Shown here in pieces: positions 59,492 to 64,000 of a stretch of 64,000 nucleotides of DNA; the stretch's first letter is position 1, and each line of letters starts with the position of its first letter. The notes below the pieces were generated by a model. It did no database searches. It was not told where the DNA came from and saw only the letters and a list, made by a program, of their open reading frames with translations. Location: NCBI RefSeq assembly GCF_018324205.1, contig NZ_AP023356.1:682001-746000 (forward strand). Reading direction: 5' to 3'. The translations under genes were made by a program, and so were the position numbers. This stretch comes from Actinoplanes ianthinogenes (GTDB lineage: Bacteria > Actinomycetota > Actinomycetes > Mycobacteriales > Micromonosporaceae).

Positions 59492-59541
59492 GTTCCTGTT
59501 CTACAGATGTTGCACGGCCTCGCGCGATCCCGCCGAAGTTA

Positions 59542-59593
59542 TTGACAGATATGGATGGCAGGCCTAGCTTCGGCGGTCAGGAAAGCGCTTACC
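59542..59593 (+). promoter_or_regulatory. Pectate lyase promoter with LacI-type operator D
   Basis: TTGACA (59542-59547), 17-base spacer, TAGCTT (59565-59570). Operator D, GGAAAGCGCTTACC (59580-59593), starts a few bases after the predicted transcription start; it differs at two bases from operators A-C. It ties the pectin genes to the LacI regulator at 28.5 kb. Confidence 0.65.
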
Positions 59594-59637
59594 TGCTGTA
59601 CGAGACATCCTCATCCGTCCCCCTCGGAGGAATCCCC

Positions 59638-60606
59638 ATGTCTCCATCGCGTCGCACCGTCCTCGCCGCGGCGACCGCGGGCCTGCTGGCTGCCGGCGGC
59701 ACCCTGACCGTCACCCAGCTCACCGCGGTCGCCGCCTTCGCCGCCGAGTCCAGTCCGGTCGGCTTCGCCGGCATGAACGGCGGCACCAGCGGCGGCTCGT
59801 CGAGCACCGTCGTCACGGTGACCACCGCGTCCGCGCTGAAGTCGGCGCTCAGCTCCAGCACCTCGCAGACCGTCAAGGTGTCCGGGATGATCTCGATCTC
59901 CGGCATGTACAGCGTCGCCTCGAACAAGACGATCCTCGGCGTCGGCTCCGCCTCCGGCGTCACCGGCGGCGGCTTCAACCTCTCCGGCGTGCGCAACGTG
60001 ATCATCCGGAACCTGGTGTTCAAGAACGCCTCCGACGACTCGATCAACGTCCAGGAGGGCACCACCAACGTCTGGATCGACCACAACGACCTGTCCAACG
60101 GGTACGACGGGCTGATCGACATCAAGCGTGGCTCGGACTTCATCACGGTGTCCTGGAACCACCTGCACCACCACGACAAGTCGATGCTGCTCGGGCACAG
60201 TGACGACAACGGTGCCCAGGACCTGGGCCATCTGCGGGTCACCTACGTCCACAACTGGTTCGACGGGACGAACCAGCGGCACCCACGGGTCCGGTTCGCG
60301 AACCCGGTGCACGTGCTGAACAACTACTACAGCAACATCGGCTCCTACGGCGTCGCCTCGACCGAGAACGCGGGCGTCTACGTCGAGCGCAACTACTTCG
60401 AGAACGTCGCGAAACCGACCGTCACCCAGACCGGCGACTCGGACTCCGGCAACCTCAAGGTGCTGAACAACTACCGGGTCAACTCGGGCACGGAACAGGT
60501 TCGGAACGGCGCGAGCGTCGCGGCGATCCCCTACTCGTACACGCCTGAGGCGAACAGCTCGGTGAAGGCGACCGTCACGGCGGGTGCTGGTACCGGCAAG
60601 ATCTGA
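59638..60606 (+). CDS. Secreted pectate lyase, PL1
   Basis: A 322-residue polysaccharide lyase 1 enzyme: twin-arginine-type signal (SRRTVLAAATAGLLAAGG), beta-helix core with vWiDH motif (VWIDHNDLS), SWNHLHHHDKSMLLGHSD, and RHPRVRFANPVHVLNNYYS with the catalytic Arg/His region. It cleaves polygalacturonate by beta-elimination with Ca2+. The ATG is preceded by CGGAGGAA. Promoter and LacI-type operator lie directly upstream and the pectinesterase is downstream. Confidence 0.92.
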   Translation: MSPSRRTVLAAATAGLLAAGGTLTVTQLTAVAAFAAESSPVGFAGMNGGTSGGSSSTVVTVTTASALKSALSSSTSQTVKVSGMISISGMYSVASNKTILGVGSASGVTGGGFNLSGVRNVIIRNLVFKNASDDSINVQEGTTNVWIDHNDLSNGYDGLIDIKRGSDFITVSWNHLHHHDKSMLLGHSDDNGAQDLGHLRVTYVHNWFDGTNQRHPRVRFANPVHVLNNYYSNIGSYGVASTENAGVYVERNYFENVAKPTVTQTGDSDSGNLKVLNNYRVNSGTEQVRNGASVAAIPYSYTPEANSSVKATVTAGAGTGKI

Positions 60607-60614
60607 CCGATGCC

Positions 60615-60650
60615 GCCGGCGGCGCCGGGCAACCTTTCCGCGCCGCCGGC
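60615..60650. terminator. Hairpin between pectate lyase and pectinesterase
   Basis: Perfect 11-bp arms GCCGGCGGCGC / GCGCCGCCGGC around a 14-base loop (60615-60625 with 60640-60650), nine bases past the lyase stop. No second promoter is evident before the esterase, so it may partly stop or stabilise transcripts inside a two-gene operon. Confidence 0.5.
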
Positions 60651-60693
60651 ACACCTTCTGGACGACCCCCATCCCCCGGAAGGAACGCCCCCG

Positions 60694-61713
60694 ATGTCCC
60701 TGTCTCTCACCAGCCGCGGCCGCACGGTCGCGGGCGTCGCCGCGGTCGCCGCCGCTGCCGCCCTGGTCGGCACCGCACTGACCGGAACCGGTCAGGCCGC
60801 CACGGCGATCACGGTCGCCGCCGACGGCTCCGGCAACTACACCACGATCCAGGCCGCCATCGCCGCCGCCTCCGCCGGCACGGTCATCACGATCAAGGCG
60901 GGCACGTATTACGGCCAGGTGCAGATCCCGGCGAGCAAGTCCGGCATCACCCTGCAAGGCGCCACCGGCACCTCCTCGGACGTGATCATCACCGGCAGCA
61001 CCCCGGCGTCGACCGCCGGGACGGCCGGCAGCGCCACCGTCCACAACCTCGCCCCGAACAGCACGATCAAGGGCCTGACCATGCAGAACACGTATGGCAA
61101 GGGCAGCCAGGCGCTGGCACTCTATGCGGCCGGCGACCGGCAGGTCTATCGCAACGTGCAGATGAAGGGTTACCAGGACACCTTCCTGTCCTGGGGCGGC
61201 ACCGGCAGCTCGCAGGTCCGCCAGTATGTCTACAAGTCCTACATCTCCGGGGCGGTCGACTTCATCTACGGCAACGGCGCGGTGGTCATCGACAGCACCA
61301 CGATCGAATCGCTGAACATCGGCTCCACCTCGAACAACGGGTACATCACCGCCGCCGCCACGGACGACAGCAACGCTTACGGCATCCTGATCACCCGGTC
61401 GACGCTGAAGAGCTCGGCGGCCGCGCAGACGGTCGCGCTCGGGCGGTGCTGGCACGCCGGCAACGCCGCCGACGCGATCGGGCAGGTGGTGATCCGGGAC
61501 TCGGCGCTGGGCAGCCACGTCCGGCAGACCGGGGCGTGGCAGGACATGGGCGGTTTCTCCTGGAAGACGTGCCGCTTCAAGGAGTACGACAACTCCGGCG
61601 CGGGCGCCACGAACGGCACCTCGGACCGGCCGCAGCTGACCGCTTCGGCGGCGGCGAACTACACGGCGCAGAAGTATCTGGCCGGCTCGGACGGCTGGAA
61701 CCCGGTCCAGTAG
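60694..61713 (+). CDS. Secreted pectinesterase, CE8
   Basis: A 339-residue carbohydrate-esterase family 8 enzyme: signal peptide (AVAAAAALVGTALTGTGQAA), beta-helix core and the family motifs GYQDTFLSW (first catalytic Asp/Gln region), SGAVDFIYGNGA (second Asp) and LGRCW (Arg/Trp). It demethylates pectin so that the upstream pectate lyase can act. ATG 60694 is preceded by GGAAGGAAC. Likely in the same transcript as the lyase. Confidence 0.92.
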   Translation: MSLSLTSRGRTVAGVAAVAAAAALVGTALTGTGQAATAITVAADGSGNYTTIQAAIAAASAGTVITIKAGTYYGQVQIPASKSGITLQGATGTSSDVIITGSTPASTAGTAGSATVHNLAPNSTIKGLTMQNTYGKGSQALALYAAGDRQVYRNVQMKGYQDTFLSWGGTGSSQVRQYVYKSYISGAVDFIYGNGAVVIDSTTIESLNIGSTSNNGYITAAATDDSNAYGILITRSTLKSSAAAQTVALGRCWHAGNAADAIGQVVIRDSALGSHVRQTGAWQDMGGFSWKTCRFKEYDNSGAGATNGTSDRPQLTASAAANYTAQKYLAGSDGWNPVQ

Positions 61714-61716
61714 GGG

Positions 61717-61752
61717 TCGGCCGGGCCGAGGCGCCGCTTACGGCCCGGCCGA
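61717..61752. terminator. Terminator hairpin after the pectinesterase gene
   Basis: Perfect 12-bp arms TCGGCCGGGCCG / CGGCCCGGCCGA around 12 bases (61717-61728 with 61741-61752), three bases after the stop. It separates the pectin genes from the convergent kinase-like gene. Confidence 0.75.
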
Positions 61753-61824
61753 TCACTTCCGGTCAGCTTGGCGATCTGGCCGCGGTCCGCATCTCGAGCC
61801 GCGATCGACAATGCGGTCGCGGCG

Positions 61825-62487
61825 TCAGGGTGTGACGATGCGGGGTGCGTCCAGGTGTTCGTTGTCGATGAGGATGTCGGCTCGGCGGTGCGGGGAGCAG
61901 GCGGCGAAGTAGATGCGCTGGGCCTCGACGTAGCGACGCATACTCGGATGCTCCGGATCAGGCGAACTCCCGTCGCGGCGCGCCATGCGGTGCGCGGTCG
62001 CCCGGAACGGCACGTCGAGGAAGACCGACAGGTCCCACACCTCGCCGATCTCGTCGCGGTGCAGGAAGAGGCCGTCGACGATGACGACCGTGCCGGGCAG
62101 GGCGAGCCGCCACGGCGGGTGCACGATCGCGTCGCTGCCCAGATCGTGAGCGGCCGGGCGATACCGTCGGCTGCCGCCCGGCGCGAACGGTTCCAGCACG
62201 TCGCCACGGAACCGCTCGTAGTTGTAGGAGTCCTCCCAGAAGCCGACCGGCGACTCCCGCCCCTGCCGGTACCGCACCGCCCGCACGTGGTGGAAGTCGT
62301 CGATCGACACCCGCACGACCGGACGGCCGATCACCTGCACGGCGGCGGCAAGCTCGTCGGCGAACGTGGTCTTCCCGGACCCGTCCGGCCCGTCGACCGC
62401 CACCCGCAGACAGGCGCCGCCCACGGAGCCGGGGATGCGACGCGCCACGTGTTCGATGACGTCCTGCCGGTGCGTGGAGGCGAGCAT
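61825..62487 (-). CDS. Uridine kinase-like P-loop kinase
   Basis: A 220-residue P-loop protein: Walker A DGPDGSGKTT (about 31-40), SIDDFHHVRAVRY with the substrate Asp, VIVDGLFLHRDEI (Walker B-like), then RRDGSSPDPEHPSMRRYVEAQRIYF. Features fit uridine kinase/UDK-like proteins. ATG 62487 is preferred; the frame is open 51 bases further upstream. Downstream end faces the pectinesterase terminator. Substrate not certain. Confidence 0.82.
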   Translation of the reverse strand: MLASTHRQDVIEHVARRIPGSVGGACLRVAVDGPDGSGKTTFADELAAAVQVIGRPVVRVSIDDFHHVRAVRYRQGRESPVGFWEDSYNYERFRGDVLEPFAPGGSRRYRPAAHDLGSDAIVHPPWRLALPGTVVIVDGLFLHRDEIGEVWDLSVFLDVPFRATAHRMARRDGSSPDPEHPSMRRYVEAQRIYFAACSPHRRADILIDNEHLDAPRIVTP

Positions 62488-62533
62488 CGAGCCAGCATGC
62501 CACGCCGCTGTCCCCGGGTTTCGCTTCTCGGTG

Positions 62534-62574
62534 ACCACCCGCGGACATTGAAGGGTGCGGAGATCGCTATGGAC
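62534..62574 (+). repeat. Dispersed 41-bp repeat, copy 2
   Basis: ACCACCCGCGGACATTGAAG...GGAGATCGC, 37 of 41 bases identical to the minus-strand copy at 29641-29681. It lies in the 130-base gap between the uridine-kinase-like and Ser/Thr-kinase genes. Confidence 0.75.
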
Positions 62575-62617
62575 CCTGAGCTGACTGGCTCCGCTTCGCT
62601 CCGCGGCTGTGAAGGTA

Positions 62618-63988
62618 TCAGGCTTTGTACGCCGAGCCCGTCGACACGTGGGCTTTCGGCTGAGCCAGGCAGTGCAGCAGCCACACCCCGTCCGTCTCGA
62701 TCGGCCACAGCTCGATCAGCCAGTTCTTCGTCGCCTTCGGCTTGAGGCTGTGCTTGCCGATCGTGGTGTGCGAGCACGCCTTCGCGTATTCCGGCCGCTT
62801 GATCAGCGGCGCGTCCTCGCTGACCTTCGGTGGCGGCCCGGCCGGTAGCGGAATCGCCAGGAACGTCTCCCAGATGTGCGAGCCGGGACAGAACGCCGAC
62901 ACCGGCGGCGACGCCACCTGGCTGATCGCGGTGAGCCCGTTCCAGCACATCGGAGCGGTCGGGCAGAGCACTTCACCGCACGCCTGGAACCCGGCCGGGA
63001 CCCTGGCCGTCGCGCTCGCGGAGGCTTTCGGCGCGGCCACCGCAGGCGACTTCGCCTTGTCGCGCTGCAAGGCAATTCCCGTCACGACCGCGGCGGCCAC
63101 CAGCACGGCCAGGACTCCGGCCAGCACCTTCTTCCGCTCGGGCCGCTTCGTCTCGGACGAAGCCGGCGCGGCCGTCAGCGAAACATGCCGGGCCGCCTCG
63201 GCGAACGAGAGCGCGGACGGGAAACGCCTCTCCGGATCGACCGCCAGCGCCCGCTCCACCAGGGCCAGCACGGTCGGCGGCACGGTCACGCCGATCGTTT
63301 TCGGGGCCTGCTGGACGCGTTGCAGGGCGACCGCGTACGGGTTGTCGCCGACGAACGGCCGCTCCCCGGCCAGGCACTCGTAGGCGACCAGGCCGAGCGC
63401 GTACACATCGCTGCGCCGGTCGACCGGCTGTCCCAGCACCTGCTCCGGCGACAGGTAGCTGGGCGTCCCGAGAATCGCCCCGGAAGCGGTCACCCGGCTG
63501 GCGTCCTCGTGCCGGGCGATCCCGAAGTCGGTGATCACCACGCTGCCGTCGCGGCGCAGCAGCATGTTCGCCGGTTTGATGTCGCGGTGCACGATGCCCT
63601 GGTCGTGCACCGCTTGCAGGCCCTCGGCGGCCTGCGCCACGATCCGTATGGTCTCGGCCGCGTCGAGCCGCCCGTCGCGCCGCAACCGCTGCGCCAGCGA
63701 CTCGCCGTCGACGAACTCCATCACCAGGAAGGTGACCCCGTCGGCCCGCACGAAGTCGTGGATCGACGCCACCGCGGGATGGTTGACCCGGGCCATCACG
63801 GTCGCCTCGGCGGCGAACCGCCGGACGAAATCCGGGTCGGCGGCGGCTGCGGGCAGCATCGTCTTGACCGCGACGCTGCGCCCGAGGGACTCGTCGACGG
63901 CCCGCCAGACCTCGCCCATCCCGCCGGCGCCGAGCCGGTCCTCCAGGCGGTACCGGCCGCCCAGCCGCATCCCGGCCCGCAGGCCCAT
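62618..63988 (-). CDS. PknB-type membrane Ser/Thr protein kinase
   Basis: About 456 residues. Kinase domain (1-265): GAGGMGEVW glycine loop, AVKTM Lys, VHRDIKPANML catalytic loop, ITDFGIA, GTPSYLSPEQ and SDVYALG. Then a basic segment and one membrane helix (about 290-312), and an extracellular domain of about 130 residues with Cys/Pro (CGEVLCPTAPMCWN, FCPGSHIWETF) and no PASTA repeats. It should phosphorylate proteins in response to an external signal. ATG 63988 is close to the window edge; GTG 64000 or a start outside is possible, so the 5' end is uncertain. Confidence 0.9.
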   Translation of the reverse strand: MGLRAGMRLGGRYRLEDRLGAGGMGEVWRAVDESLGRSVAVKTMLPAAAADPDFVRRFAAEATVMARVNHPAVASIHDFVRADGVTFLVMEFVDGESLAQRLRRDGRLDAAETIRIVAQAAEGLQAVHDQGIVHRDIKPANMLLRRDGSVVITDFGIARHEDASRVTASGAILGTPSYLSPEQVLGQPVDRRSDVYALGLVAYECLAGERPFVGDNPYAVALQRVQQAPKTIGVTVPPTVLALVERALAVDPERRFPSALSFAEAARHVSLTAAPASSETKRPERKKVLAGVLAVLVAAAVVTGIALQRDKAKSPAVAAPKASASATARVPAGFQACGEVLCPTAPMCWNGLTAISQVASPPVSAFCPGSHIWETFLAIPLPAGPPPKVSEDAPLIKRPEYAKACSHTTIGKHSLKPKATKNWLIELWPIETDGVWLLHCLAQPKAHVSTGSAYKA

Positions 63989-64000
63989 GTCAGAGTGCAC

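Noticed and set aside
1..64000. tRNA, rRNA or complete insertion sequence
   Set aside because: Read on both strands for acceptor/TPsiC-like patterns and transposase motifs; none found, though a dedicated tRNA search was not possible.

Overview
The window is about 70 % GC, densely coded on both strands and strongly actinobacterial. Signs of this are GTG starts, four-base stop/start overlaps, F420-type (deazaflavin) reductases, an actinobacterial spore-photoproduct-lyase-like radical SAM protein, many lipoproteins, DUF3618/phage-holin-III stress proteins and a PknB-type kinase. The set of secreted plant-polymer enzymes and LacI-type control suggests a soil saprophyte, most likely a Micromonosporaceae such as Actinoplanes. 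That genus call is inference from gene content; no rRNA or other marker is present. I see no tRNA, rRNA, CRISPR array, integrase or complete insertion sequence.

Layout. 0-6 kb: three cyclic-di-GMP proteins (one cut by the window edge, one GGDEF only, one GGDEF-EAL), a peptidoglycan-binding lipoprotein and a 31-residue membrane peptide. 6-12 kb: a deazaflavin reductase, a flavin amine oxidase whose domain order is circularly permuted, a large secreted GH31 alpha-glucosidase with CBM20, and a 5'-truncated serine hydrolase. 12-17.5 kb: a TetR/DHA2-efflux pair with two clear operators, an Spl-like radical SAM protein, membrane proteins and a lipoprotein hydrolase. 17.6-21.7 kb: a 1167-residue HTH-STAND NTPase with two predicted seven-bladed WD40 propellers, then a lipoprotein.

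21.8-30 kb is a carbohydrate locus: a multidomain CBM32/GH16/GH5-like enzyme, a discoidin-DUF1996 protein and a LacI regulator. They share an identical 14-bp operator, which recurs in variant form before the pectate lyase at 59.6 kb. Two arrays of 64-bp-period hairpin repeats flank the DUF1996/LacI part. 30-32 kb: flavin reductase and MFS pair. 32-36.5 kb: a stress/envelope cluster (DUF2267, DUF6766, CBS, DUF3618, holin III) with two SigB-like promoter matches. 36.7-41.8 kb: DHA2 transporter, NAD(P)-binding/DUF1772/AraC operon, chorismate mutase and MazG. 42-49.8 kb: a radical SAM protein with unusual cysteine spacing, a GH5-like enzyme, sorbosone-dehydrogenase-like and AbfB proteins, and a WGR/beta-propeller fusion.

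50-59.5 kb: ArsR/MFS pair, sulfatase, an APH-type kinase interrupted by eight 14-residue repeats, GNAT, a beta-lactamase-family protein facing its TetR across two operators, and a nucleoside hydrolase. 59.6-64 kb: pectate lyase plus pectinesterase, which would act in sequence on pectin (the esterase removes methyl groups and the lyase cleaves the backbone), a uridine-kinase-like protein and a Ser/Thr kinase running off the edge.

The clearest system-level signal is the LacI-controlled plant-polymer regulon (four operators, two loci 31 kb apart). The clearest single-gene oddities are the permuted amine oxidase, the repeat-invaded APH kinase and the CX8CX2C radical SAM protein.
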